A DNA stretch of 64,000 nucleotides, from positions 1-64,000 of the forward strand of contig NZ_JNCA01000018.1 of assembly GCF_000695795.1 (NCBI RefSeq), read 5' to 3'. Made by a program: the position numbers and the translations under genes. Each line of letters starts with the position of its first letter. Position 1 is the stretch's first letter. Under the pieces are notes generated by a model, which ran no database searches, had not been told where the DNA came from, and worked only from the letters and a program-made list of their open reading frames with translations. Source of the DNA: Flavobacterium seoulense (GTDB lineage: Bacteria > Bacteroidota > Bacteroidia > Flavobacteriales > Flavobacteriaceae). Shown here one piece after another: positions 18,398 to 27,361 of the stretch.

Positions 18398-20566
18398 TTA
18401 TAGATTTTCATTAATAAAATTAGTCATCTTATTAAATAATTGAATTCGTGTCATTCCGCCGTAAATTCCGTGATTACAATCAGGATAAATCTGGGAATCA
18501 AATTGTTTATTATTTTGAATTAAAGCATTCATCATTTCCATCGAATTTTGTAAATGCACATTATCATCGGCACTACCATGAATTAATAGAAATTTCCCTT
18601 TTAACTGTTTTGCAAAATTTATTGGCGAATTATCATCATAACCACCAGGATTCTCCTGTGGCGTATGCAAATACCTTTCGGTATAAACTGAATCATAAAA
18701 ACGCCAATTAGTAACCGGAGCAACCGCAATCGCCATTTTAAAAATATCATTTCCTTTCAAAATACAATTCGCAGCCATAAATCCGCCATAAGACCAACCG
18801 AAAATACCTATTCTTGATTTATCAACATACGGATAATTCCCAATTACTTTTGCAGCATCAATTTGATCTTCTACTTCGTATTTACCAAGTTGTAATTGCG
18901 TCACTTTTTTAAATTCAGCACCTTTAAAACCAGTTCCTCTTCCATCTACACAAACCACAATATAACCTTTTTGCGAAAGCATAAAGTTCCAATAATCATC
19001 CAGAGTATTCCATTGATTCGCTACTTGTTGTGAGCCCGGACCTGAATATTGTGTCATAAAAACAGGATATTTTTTAGATGCATCAAAATCTTTTGGTTTG
19101 ATAATCCAGGCATTTAATTCATGTCCTTTTACTGTTTTTAAAACAAAAAACTCTTTTGCGGGCAAATTGTATTCTTTCAATGAAGTTGACAAAGCAGCAT
19201 TGTTTTCAATCACTTTCAACTCTTTTCCTGATTTTACTTCGTTCAAAGTATAAGTTGTAGCTTGGTTTACACTAGAAAAAGTACGAATATAATAATCGAA
19301 ATTTGGACTAAAAGCTGCTTCGTTTGTTCCTGAATTAGCAGACAAAGCAACTTTGTTGTTCCCTTTCAAATTTATTTTATAAACGCCTCTGTTGATGGAA
19401 CCATTTTCGGTAGACTGATAAAAAACAGTATTTGTTTTTTCGTCCAGTCCATAAAATTTGGTCATTTCCCAGTTCCCTTTAGTCACCTGATTTTTTAATT
19501 TCCCAGTTTTATCATAATGATAAATATGATTGAATCCGTCTTTTTCACTCGTCCAGATAAAACTATTGTCTTTTAGAAAAGTAAGATTATCAGTGACATC
19601 AACATAAGCTTTGTCTTTTTCATTCAAAATTACTTTTTTAGCTCCCGAATTTCCGTCAATAAAAAGCAAGTCCAGATTATCCTGATGACGATTCAAAACC
19701 TGAACCGATAAAACATTCGCATCATTGGTCCATTTTATTCTTGGAATATAAAAATCATTGTAATTACTTAAATCTACTGCTTTAGTATTTTTCGAAACAA
19801 CATCAAAAAGATGCAATGAAACTTCCGAATTCTTTTCTCCCGCTTTTGGATATTTAAACGTATTGACCGAAGGATATAACTCTTTATTAAAAACCGTCAT
19901 AGAAAATTCCGGTACCTGCGATTCATCAAATCGAATGTAAGCTATTTTTTTGCTATCGGCTGACCAATCAAAAGCACGAACAAAAGAAAATTCTTCTTCA
20001 TAAACCCAGTCACAAATTCCGTTTATAATGGCATTTTTCTTTCCGTCATTGGTAACCTGAATCGTTGTTTTTGATTCGATATCATAAACATATAAGTTAT
20101 TTTCTCCGGCAAAAGCAATCTTTTTTCCATCGGGAGAAAATGTTGGTTCCTGAATTTGGAAGTTGAACAATTCAGTCAATTTCTTTTTCGAAATATCATA
20201 CAAATAATAATTGGCAGTAAAAGAATGACGGTATATTGGAGTTGAATTAGAGGCTAACAACAGCTTTTTTTCGTCAGAATCAAAAGTATAACTATCAATT
20301 CCAGCTAAGTCTTTATGATCTTTAGAATCAATAATAGTAGCTGTTTTTTGTAAAGTAGCAAAGTCAAACAAATCAATTTGCGTAGATTGTGTAGCCTGAT
20401 TGTAATTTAAAACGGTATATTGATTGGACTTTTTTAGCAAATGCAATTCGTCCATATCCTGAGTTCGAAATGCGCCGCGATAAATAGACTCAACTGTGAT
20501 TTTTTGTTGTGCAAAAACACTTGCGGTCAACAAAAACAAAACGAAAGAAAATAACTTATGATTCAT
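18398..20566 (-). CDS. Dipeptidyl-peptidase IV-type S9 prolyl oligopeptidase
   Basis: Exported serine peptidase that releases X-Pro or X-Ala dipeptides from peptide N-termini. A signal peptide (about 1-19, ending VFAQ) precedes a DPP-IV N-terminal beta-propeller (about 80-430) and an alpha/beta hydrolase domain (about 500-722). The catalytic triad is visible: Ser592 in GWSYGGF, Asp667 in GSADDNV and His699 in CNHGIYG. The substrate N-terminus-binding Glu pair is seen in WVYEEEFSFVRAF. The length of 722 matches bacterial DPP-IV. It is followed by the POT dipeptide transporter on the same strand. Confidence 0.94.
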   Translation of the reverse strand: MNHKLFSFVLFLLTASVFAQQKITVESIYRGAFRTQDMDELHLLKKSNQYTVLNYNQATQSTQIDLFDFATLQKTATIIDSKDHKDLAGIDSYTFDSDEKKLLLASNSTPIYRHSFTANYYLYDISKKKLTELFNFQIQEPTFSPDGKKIAFAGENNLYVYDIESKTTIQVTNDGKKNAIINGICDWVYEEEFSFVRAFDWSADSKKIAYIRFDESQVPEFSMTVFNKELYPSVNTFKYPKAGEKNSEVSLHLFDVVSKNTKAVDLSNYNDFYIPRIKWTNDANVLSVQVLNRHQDNLDLLFIDGNSGAKKVILNEKDKAYVDVTDNLTFLKDNSFIWTSEKDGFNHIYHYDKTGKLKNQVTKGNWEMTKFYGLDEKTNTVFYQSTENGSINRGVYKINLKGNNKVALSANSGTNEAAFSPNFDYYIRTFSSVNQATTYTLNEVKSGKELKVIENNAALSTSLKEYNLPAKEFFVLKTVKGHELNAWIIKPKDFDASKKYPVFMTQYSGPGSQQVANQWNTLDDYWNFMLSQKGYIVVCVDGRGTGFKGAEFKKVTQLQLGKYEVEDQIDAAKVIGNYPYVDKSRIGIFGWSYGGFMAANCILKGNDIFKMAIAVAPVTNWRFYDSVYTERYLHTPQENPGGYDDNSPINFAKQLKGKFLLIHGSADDNVHLQNSMEMMNALIQNNKQFDSQIYPDCNHGIYGGMTRIQLFNKMTNFINENL

Positions 20567-20701
20567 AATTTTTAGTTCTTAATAAAACATCTTCGATTTT
20601 AGCCAAAAAATCACAATTAGCTTACATTAATTGTAAACCGCAAAATAACAATAATCCTATTTATTGACACTAAATTAATCGCAAATAAAAAGGCTAAAAC
20701 G

Positions 20702-20709
20702 TATCTTTG
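20702..20709 (+). promoter_or_regulatory. Bacteroidetes -7 element for HMG-CoA reductase
   Basis: TATCTTTG matches TAnnTTTG and lies 28 bases before the ATG at 20738. The surrounding 12-mer GTATCTTTGCGC (20701-20712) recurs exactly in front of mvaD at 55183-55194. No clear -33 TTG is present. Confidence 0.65.
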
Positions 20710-20737
20710 CGCCTTATTACATTATATTCCCTTGAAA

Positions 20738-22057
20738 ATGAACACAGCCGTAGCAGGATTCTCTAAATTATCAAAAGAAGAAAAAATTAACTGGATAGCA
20801 TCAGCCTATTTTTCAAACCCGGAAAATGCCGTTCAATTATTAAAAAACTATTGGAACGCTGATGAAAAACTTCAAAAACTGCATGATGAATTTATAGAAA
20901 ACACGATTAGTAATTTTTACATTCCACTGGGAGTTGCACCAAATTTTCTAATTAATGGAAAATACCATACCATTCCAATGGCTATCGAAGAAAGTTCGGT
21001 TGTGGCTGCCGCTTCAAAATCGGCTAAATTTTGGGCAAGCCGCGGTGGTTTTAAAACTACGGTTATCAATACTGAAAAAATAGGTCAAGTTCATTTTATT
21101 TACAAAGGAGATATTTCCAAACTCGAATTATTTTTTGCCCAAACAAAAACAAAATTTTTCTCTGAGACAGAAAACATTACTAAAAACATGCAACAACGTG
21201 GCGGCGGAATTCTGGATATTACGTTGGAAGACAAAAGCATGTTACTTGAAAATTATTTTCAGCTTCATGCCACTTTTGAGACCAAAGACAGTATGGGTGC
21301 TAACTTTATCAATTCCTGCTTAGAACAATTTGCAAGCATTTTAAAATCAGAAGCACAGGCTTACGAACTTTTTTCTGAAGAAGAAAAAGACATCGAAGTA
21401 GTAATGAGTATTCTTTCGAATTACGTTCCTAATTGTATCGTTCGTGCTGAAGTTTCTTGTCCGGTAGAAGATTTAGCCGAAAAACATATTTCTAATCCGG
21501 AAGCATTTGCTGAGCGTTTTGTACGTGCAGTTCAAATTGCCGAAGTGGAACCGTTTAGAGCAGTAACGCACAACAAAGGAATCATGAACGGAATTGATGC
21601 CGTAATCCTGGCTACCGGAAATGATTTTAGAGCGGTAGAAGCCGGAGTTCATGCTTATGCAGCCAAAGAAGGTCAATACAGTAGTTTGTCGCACGCCAAA
21701 ATAGAGAATGGTATTTTTAGTTTTTGGCTCGAAGTTCCATTAGCACTAGGAACTGTCGGCGGATTAACAAGTTTACATCCTTTGGTAAAACTTTCATTAG
21801 AAATGCTCGAAAATCCATCAGCAAGTCAGTTGATGGAAATTGTTGCTGTTGCAGGATTAGCACAAAATTTCGCTGCTTTGCGTTCGCTAACCACTACAGG
21901 TATTCAGGATGGACACATGAAAATGCATCTGAATAATATTTTGAACCAATTTGAAGCTACTAATGATGAACGTCATTTAATACAAAAGCACTTTAAAAAT
22001 CATGTAGTTTCTCATAGCGGAGTGGTTAATTTTATTGAGAATCTAAGAAAACAATAA
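20738..22057 (+). CDS. mvaA: Class II hydroxymethylglutaryl-CoA reductase
   Basis: Interconverts HMG-CoA and mevalonate; in this genus it probably feeds the mevalonate route to isopentenyl diphosphate. The 439 residues belong to the class II (degradative-type, Pseudomonas mevalonii-like) branch, with the catalytic Glu in EESSVVAAAS (residues 84-85), the Lys loop in THNKGIMNGIDAV and the C-terminal His in SHSGVVNF. I start at the ATG at 20738; a TTG two codons earlier adds only two residues. It precedes the GYDIA kinase by 29 bases, and the two are probably one transcript. Confidence 0.94.
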   Translation: MNTAVAGFSKLSKEEKINWIASAYFSNPENAVQLLKNYWNADEKLQKLHDEFIENTISNFYIPLGVAPNFLINGKYHTIPMAIEESSVVAAASKSAKFWASRGGFKTTVINTEKIGQVHFIYKGDISKLELFFAQTKTKFFSETENITKNMQQRGGGILDITLEDKSMLLENYFQLHATFETKDSMGANFINSCLEQFASILKSEAQAYELFSEEEKDIEVVMSILSNYVPNCIVRAEVSCPVEDLAEKHISNPEAFAERFVRAVQIAEVEPFRAVTHNKGIMNGIDAVILATGNDFRAVEAGVHAYAAKEGQYSSLSHAKIENGIFSFWLEVPLALGTVGGLTSLHPLVKLSLEMLENPSASQLMEIVAVAGLAQNFAALRSLTTTGIQDGHMKMHLNNILNQFEATNDERHLIQKHFKNHVVSHSGVVNFIENLRKQ

Positions 22058-22086
22058 ACGGTCGAGATAATAATTCAATTAAAAAA

Positions 22087-23007
22087 ATGGATACAAAAAA
22101 AACATTTTACAGTAACGGAAAATTATTAATCACGGCTGAATATTTGGTTTTAAACGGAGCTAAAGCATTGGCTTTGCCAACAAAATTTGGACAAAATTTA
22201 ATCATCGAAGAAAATAACAATCCGGATATAAAATGGAAAAGTTTTGATTCTGATGGAAGTATCTGGTTTGAAGCCACGCTTACTTTCGACGAAATAAAAG
22301 AAGCCACAGTTAGCGAAGATGCTGTCAAAAGCACTTTAATAAAAATTTTGCATGAAGCCTATCTTCTAAACCCTGAATTCCTAAATCAGGAATACGGCTA
22401 TCAAATTACTACCGAATTGACTTTTCCTAAAAAATGGGGATTAGGCACTTCTTCTACCCTTATCAACAACATTGGTCAATGGTTAAACATTGATGCTTTC
22501 GAATTATTAAATAATAGTTTTGGCGGCAGCGGATATGATATTGCCTGTGCGCAAAACAACAGTCCAATTACGTACCAACTAAAACAAGGAAAACCAAAAA
22601 TTGACAAAATCAGTTTTCAGCCAAATTTTACTGATGCTATTTACTTTGTCTATTTGAATAAAAAACAAAGCAGTAAAACGGCGATTGCTAATTACAGAAA
22701 GAACATAACTGCCGATATAGAAAAAAGCATTGCTAAAATCGATAAGTTAACACAAGAAATCATTCAGGCAAAAATCAGTAAAACTATGGCTCAGGCAGTA
22801 ACTAAACATGAAACTATAATGAGTTCCATTTTAGAAACCCCTGCTGTAAAAGAAAATTTATTTTCTGATTTTATGGGCGAAATTAAAAGCCTAGGGGCCT
22901 GGGGCGGTGACTTTGTAATGGTAATTTCAGAAATCAATCCTATTACCTATTTTAAATCAAAAGGGTACGCTACAATTATTCCTTACAAGGATATGATTCT
23001 TGAATAA
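22087..23007 (+). CDS. GYDIA-type GHMP kinase, candidate phosphomevalonate kinase
   Basis: Cytoplasmic GHMP-fold small-molecule kinase of 306 residues. The ATP-loop motif GLGTSST is at 118-124, the family-naming GGSGYDIA at 146-153, and a motif-3-like GAWGGD at 270-275. The last resembles the GAGGGDC motif of phosphomevalonate kinases more than the CGSGGGG form of the mevalonate kinase at 56.9 kb. The substrate has not been read from sequence alone. The step is inferred because it sits next to HMG-CoA reductase and no other phosphomevalonate kinase candidate is in the window. Confidence 0.85.
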   Translation: MDTKKTFYSNGKLLITAEYLVLNGAKALALPTKFGQNLIIEENNNPDIKWKSFDSDGSIWFEATLTFDEIKEATVSEDAVKSTLIKILHEAYLLNPEFLNQEYGYQITTELTFPKKWGLGTSSTLINNIGQWLNIDAFELLNNSFGGSGYDIACAQNNSPITYQLKQGKPKIDKISFQPNFTDAIYFVYLNKKQSSKTAIANYRKNITADIEKSIAKIDKLTQEIIQAKISKTMAQAVTKHETIMSSILETPAVKENLFSDFMGEIKSLGAWGGDFVMVISEINPITYFKSKGYATIIPYKDMILE

Positions 23008-23026
23008 TATTTTAAAAAATAAGACA

Positions 23027-23064
23027 TAAAAAAAGGTCCCGAATTACTTCGGGACCTTTTTTTA
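23027..23064. terminator. Bidirectional terminator between GYDIA kinase and the PpiD-like gene
   Basis: A perfect 10-bp GC-containing stem (23034-23043 with 23048-23057) with a 4-base loop, extended by flanking A and T runs to about 16 bp. It separates two converging genes and can act on both strands. Confidence 0.93.
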
Positions 23065-23081
23065 TTTCAGCTAGTTAAAAA

Positions 23082-25181
23082 CTAGTAATTGAATTGTTTT
23101 CTGTTATCTTTAATATCAGCAATATCTTTAAGAGCTGGCAATACTCTATTTACATCTCCTGCTGATTCTGCTTTTACTTTAGCAACATAAGGAGCAACAT
23201 CTTTTACCGCTGGAGCTTTAACAACACTTGTAGTTTTAACTACATAAACTCCTGTATTTCCTTCGATAGGAGCCGAAATTTTATTAGCAGCTAATGCAAA
23301 TGCATTTCCTACCACTCTTGGTTCCTGACCTACTCCACCGTTTAATACCGGATTATCTAAAGTAACATTAACAGCTTGTTCTACTTTACTTCCTGTAGCC
23401 TTAGCAATTCCTTCAAGAGAAGTAGCTGTCATTTTAGCTTTAAGCATTTCTGCTTTTTTAGTTTTCTTCAATTTCGTTTCGATAAAAGGTCTTACCTGAT
23501 CTAATGGAGCAAATCCTGAATCATCGATATCTTTTACTTTAGCAATTACGTGACCAATATTAGCTACCTCAAAACGTTTTACTGAACCTACTTTAGTATC
23601 ATCTTCAAATGCCCATCTAACGATGTTTCTTTGATTTCCTAAAGCTCCAAAGCTCTCGTCCATTGCTTTTACTGAAACAGCTGGTGTAACAGTCAATTTC
23701 ATTTCTTTAGCTGTTTTGTTAAAATCGTTATCTGCAACTTTCATTTCGAATCCAGTAGCCTGTGTAAAAATTTTATCTGAAGTAGCTTCTGATGCTTCTA
23801 ATTTTTGAGCTACAGTAGCTAAACGAATTCCGTCTTGCTTATCAGTAACTTTAATAATGTGGAATCCAAAAGGAGTTTCAACTAAACCGATTTTTCCAAT
23901 ACCACTATTGAAAACAAAATCATTAAATGGTTTTACCATTTGATTTGGTCCAAAATAACCTAAATCCCCACCTTGTTGAGCAGACGAATCATCAGAATAT
24001 TGGAAAGCCAACATCATAAAACTATCCGGATTAGCATTAACCTGAGCTAAAACTTCTTCTGCTTTAGCCTTAGCTTCTTCTTTTGTTCTTTTTTCTCTTT
24101 GGTTAGGAACCTGAGCTCCTTCATAACTAATTAAGATATGGCTAGCCTTAGCATTTACACCTGCTTTTTTACCTAATGATTTTGAAATACAGTAGTAATC
24201 ACCAAAAACATAAGGACCATAAACAGCACCTGGAGCCAAATTAAATAATTGATCAGCATCTACAGCCGGTAAATCTTTTTTAGCAACATAAGTAGAATCA
24301 TAAGGAATATCAGAATTTGAATTTACAAATTCAACAACATTATTTGTAGTTCTAAATCCAGCTAAAGTATCATTTTTACCAGTTGCCTGATTGTAAACTA
24401 CACTTCCTGCTAATAATGCATTGATTTTTGATTTTGCCTCAGCGATATCTGCTGGTGATGGTTTGTCTTCAATTAAAACATATTCAATAGCACGAGATTC
24501 TTCCGCTTTGTATAGTTTTTGATTTTTCTTCATGTAATCTAAAATCTCAGCGTCAGTCACTTTTACATCACTGTCTTTGATAGAAGAATACAAAGCACCT
24601 ACATATGAAAAGTTAGCTTTATTTGATTCTAACTCATATTTCAATTTACCTTCAGCTTGTGTAGTATAAGTAGCTGATTTAATTAAAGTACTGTAAATTT
24701 GGTATTTTGCGTTTAATTCAGCGTCTCTTTCTCTTTGTTTCAAGAATTCAGCTTGTGCTGGATTAGCTTTAAAGTATTCTTTAAATTTAGCCAGGTCAAA
24801 CATTCCGGCAGCATTCTGGAACATTGGATTTTGACCAATATTTTGATCAGCTTTTAAGATTTCGATAATGTGTTTTTCACCTACTCTTAATCCTAATTTA
24901 TCAAACTCAGAAGTTAGTAAAGCTACAGAAACTTCTTGTTCCCAAACTCTGTTAGCAGCTGCTGTAGAAGTGATTCCCTGACCACTTTTTTCAACATCAC
25001 TTACTTTAAGTCTAAAACTTTCAAATGAAATATCTTTTCCATTAATGCTTCCTACATCTTTTGAGGTACTGCTAAAACTACCGCTTTTGAATAAATCACC
25101 AATGATAAATGCAAATAAAGCCAATGCAATAACTGCAATCATTAAAGCGGAGCGCTGTCTAATTTTTGATAAAACTGCCAT
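23082..25181 (-). CDS. PpiD-like membrane-anchored peptidylprolyl isomerase
   Basis: Envelope folding factor anchored in the inner membrane with a periplasmic SurA_N/parvulin architecture. The 699 residues start MAVLSKIRQRS, have a membrane helix at about 13-32, an N-terminal chaperone domain (about 35-330), a parvulin rotamase domain beginning near KASHILISYEG and containing QQGGDLGYFGPNQMVKPF, and a second partly degenerate parvulin-like region. I chose the ATG at 25181, because the 14 extra residues upstream are not typical of the family. It is last in the coaX-to-PPIase minus-strand run, but has a 107-base gap before it. Confidence 0.92.
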   Translation of the reverse strand: MAVLSKIRQRSALMIAVIALALFAFIIGDLFKSGSFSSTSKDVGSINGKDISFESFRLKVSDVEKSGQGITSTAAANRVWEQEVSVALLTSEFDKLGLRVGEKHIIEILKADQNIGQNPMFQNAAGMFDLAKFKEYFKANPAQAEFLKQRERDAELNAKYQIYSTLIKSATYTTQAEGKLKYELESNKANFSYVGALYSSIKDSDVKVTDAEILDYMKKNQKLYKAEESRAIEYVLIEDKPSPADIAEAKSKINALLAGSVVYNQATGKNDTLAGFRTTNNVVEFVNSNSDIPYDSTYVAKKDLPAVDADQLFNLAPGAVYGPYVFGDYYCISKSLGKKAGVNAKASHILISYEGAQVPNQREKRTKEEAKAKAEEVLAQVNANPDSFMMLAFQYSDDSSAQQGGDLGYFGPNQMVKPFNDFVFNSGIGKIGLVETPFGFHIIKVTDKQDGIRLATVAQKLEASEATSDKIFTQATGFEMKVADNDFNKTAKEMKLTVTPAVSVKAMDESFGALGNQRNIVRWAFEDDTKVGSVKRFEVANIGHVIAKVKDIDDSGFAPLDQVRPFIETKLKKTKKAEMLKAKMTATSLEGIAKATGSKVEQAVNVTLDNPVLNGGVGQEPRVVGNAFALAANKISAPIEGNTGVYVVKTTSVVKAPAVKDVAPYVAKVKAESAGDVNRVLPALKDIADIKDNRKQFNY

Positions 25182-25288
25182 TTTTATTGTTGTTAATTTT
25201 ATATTCAGTTTGCGAAAATACAATTATCTAGTTAATAATAATACAAGTAACGTTTTATTTTAAAAGATTTTTTGTTTTTCTAAAAAAA

Positions 25289-26548
25289 TCACTCTTTTAC
25301 GGTCATTTTCACTAATTCTATTTTTTTATTTGTGGCTTCTTCAATCACAAAATGGTAATTTCCTATGGTGATTTTTGCTGCTTTTTGAGGAATTTCTTTA
25401 GTAAAATCGACAATAAAACCGCCCAAAGTTCCGTAAGAATCACTCTCGGGAATTTGTAGTTTATACGTTTGATTCAAATATTCTACATCAAAACGAGCCG
25501 AAAAAAGATACACATCTTCTTCTAATTCTTTTTCGATTAATTCTTCGTCAGAATCATGCTCGTCTTCAATTTCTCCAAAAAGTTCCTCTACAATATCTTC
25601 TACCGTAATCATGCCCGAAGTTCCTCCGTATTCATCCAGAACGATTGCAACACTTCTTCGTTTTTTAATCAACAAATCCATGACTTCTTTAATATAAACC
25701 GTTTCCGGAACAAATTCTACAGGAATAAGAATCGACTTGATTTTTTTGGGTTTTTTAAACAAATCAAACGAATGCACATAACCAACAATTTCGTCTAATG
25801 AATTTTCGAAAACCATAATTTTAGAATATCCGGTTTCGATAAATAATTCTTTAAGTTCCTGAACCGAATCGTACAAATCTATCGCAACGATTTCCGTTCT
25901 TGGCATCATAATATCGCGGGCTTTTACTGCCGAAAATTCCAGTGCATTTTGAAAAATCTGAATTTCTGAATCTATTTCTTCGTCATCTTCAACAGCGCTC
26001 ATTTGTTCAGTAATATAATTTCCTAATTCAATTTTCGAAAAATACAATTGGATTTCGTCTCCTTCGGTTCTAAAGAACTTCTTTAAAACAAAATCTGAAA
26101 TCCAAATAATAAATGTCGAAATAAAATAAAAAAGCTGGTAAAAGACATAGGCAGGAACAGCAAAAAACTTGATTAAAACATTAGAATAAATCTGAAAAAA
26201 GATTTTTGTAAAAAATTCTGCCGTTATTAAAATAATCAATGTCGAAATCACGGCTTGAATAAGCAAACTCAACCAAGTCGAAATAGCATAATTCAGTGAA
26301 TGAATCCAATGCATTACGAGTTCGCCCATGAAAAAGCCATAAATCACCAATGCTAAATTGTGACCAATAAGCATTGCGGCAATAAATTGAGATGGTTTTT
26401 CGGTAAGTTTAGTTAGAATTCCGGAAATAAAACCATCTTGTTTTTTTTCGATTTCAAGATAAATTTTATTCGAAGAGATGAATGCTATTTCCATCCCTGA
26501 AAAAAAAGCAGCTAGTATTAGACATGATATTATAATACTAATTTCCAT
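25289..26548 (-). CDS. CNNM/CorC-family membrane protein with CBS domains
   Basis: Inner-membrane protein of the hemolysin-like CNNM/CorC group, associated with magnesium or other divalent ion transport. The order is an N-terminal DUF21 domain with about four membrane helices (1-150), two CBS domains (about 210-330, with the MMPRTEI entry motif and VLDEYGGTSGMITVEDI), and a C-terminal CorC_HlyC domain (about 340-415). The length of 419 matches the family. A GldE-like gliding role is an alternative because GldE shares this fold, but no gld genes are nearby. Confidence 0.88.
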   Translation of the reverse strand: MEISIIISCLILAAFFSGMEIAFISSNKIYLEIEKKQDGFISGILTKLTEKPSQFIAAMLIGHNLALVIYGFFMGELVMHWIHSLNYAISTWLSLLIQAVISTLIILITAEFFTKIFFQIYSNVLIKFFAVPAYVFYQLFYFISTFIIWISDFVLKKFFRTEGDEIQLYFSKIELGNYITEQMSAVEDDEEIDSEIQIFQNALEFSAVKARDIMMPRTEIVAIDLYDSVQELKELFIETGYSKIMVFENSLDEIVGYVHSFDLFKKPKKIKSILIPVEFVPETVYIKEVMDLLIKKRRSVAIVLDEYGGTSGMITVEDIVEELFGEIEDEHDSDEELIEKELEEDVYLFSARFDVEYLNQTYKLQIPESDSYGTLGGFIVDFTKEIPQKAAKITIGNYHFVIEEATNKKIELVKMTVKE

Positions 26549-26551
26549 AAA

Positions 26552-26746
26552 TTATGATTTATGGTTACGATCCTGCATTTTTTTTACAAATCTTCTTCTG
26601 AAGAAAAACATAAAAATCCCTAAACCAGCCATTAAAAGACTTAACATTGGAGTCGCTTCGGGATCATTCCATTTTACTACTGCTTCATAAATAAAAAACC
26701 CAGCTAATAAAAGGTAAACATAAGGTGTATATTTAAAAAAGGTCAT
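26552..26746 (-). CDS. Small two-helix membrane protein, unknown function
   Basis: A 64-residue protein with two hydrophobic segments (about 6-23 and 33-49), a WNDPEATP turn between them and a basic RRRFVKKMQDR tail after the second, suggesting a cytoplasmic C-terminus. I do not recognise a characterised family. It lies 3 bases upstream of the CNNM/CorC gene and 18 bases downstream of lptC on the same strand, so it is translated as part of this envelope operon. The tight packing and normal codon use support a real gene. Confidence 0.7.
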   Translation of the reverse strand: MTFFKYTPYVYLLLAGFFIYEAVVKWNDPEATPMLSLLMAGLGIFMFFFRRRFVKKMQDRNHKS

Positions 26747-26764
26747 GATATATTAAATTTAAAA

Positions 26765-27319
26765 TTATTCGGAAGATAATACTTCACCAGTTATTCGTTG
26801 AGAATTAATTACTTTAAAATCTTTGCTAAAATCGATTCCCTGACCGTTTGAAGCGCCTTTTAAATCAGTTAATTTAAACTTTTTTTCGGTAAAAAACCAT
26901 TCGTTTTTTTGATCATAATACAATTGTTCCGTTTCCAGTTTTTGACCGTCTTCGGAAACAATTTTTACTTTTCCCTGCAAATCTATGATATTTGTACTTT
27001 TATACGAAACAGCATAATTTGAAGTTATGCGGGTCTTTTTTTCCTTTTTATCATAAACCGTAAGATCAATTCCTTTTGGAAATTCAGTAAAAGCAAAATC
27101 TACCGTGGCATAATCCAACATTTTCGAACTTATCAAAACTGCTTTTATCAATCCTGAATCGGTGTATTTTAAGTTTACATTATCAGCATCACCGGAAGGT
27201 GTAAACTCAGTAAAATTATTCTGCTGTACTTTCTTAAAATTACTTTCACACCCAAAAAACAGAGTCACGGCTACTGCCATGACTGCTATAAATAATTTAT
27301 TTTTTTTTAATAAAAACAC
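26765..27319 (-). CDS. lptC: LptC-like LPS export periplasmic protein
   Basis: Probable component of the Lpt bridge that carries LPS from inner to outer membrane. An N-terminal hydrophobic segment ends in a lipobox-like FFGC, followed by an OstA/LptC-type beta region: repeated strands such as ITSNYAVSYKSTNIIDLQGKVKIVSEDG, the typical ladder of LptC/LptA. The start is uncertain. I use the GTG at 27319, which gives a basic then hydrophobic leader; a TTG at 27358, 3 bases after the upstream stop, would add 13 residues. It is co-directional with the outer-membrane beta-barrel gene. Confidence 0.8.
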   Translation of the reverse strand: MFLLKKNKLFIAVMAVAVTLFFGCESNFKKVQQNNFTEFTPSGDADNVNLKYTDSGLIKAVLISSKMLDYATVDFAFTEFPKGIDLTVYDKKEKKTRITSNYAVSYKSTNIIDLQGKVKIVSEDGQKLETEQLYYDQKNEWFFTEKKFKLTDLKGASNGQGIDFSKDFKVINSQRITGEVLSSE

Positions 27320-27361
27320 GCTCAAAGTGATACGATATAAATTGATATTTCCGGGCAATTA

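Noticed and set aside
25289..26548. Gliding motility protein GldE
   Set aside because: GldE shares the DUF21-CBS-CorC architecture, but no other gld or ssb-gldD context is present, so the general CNNM/CorC label is safer.
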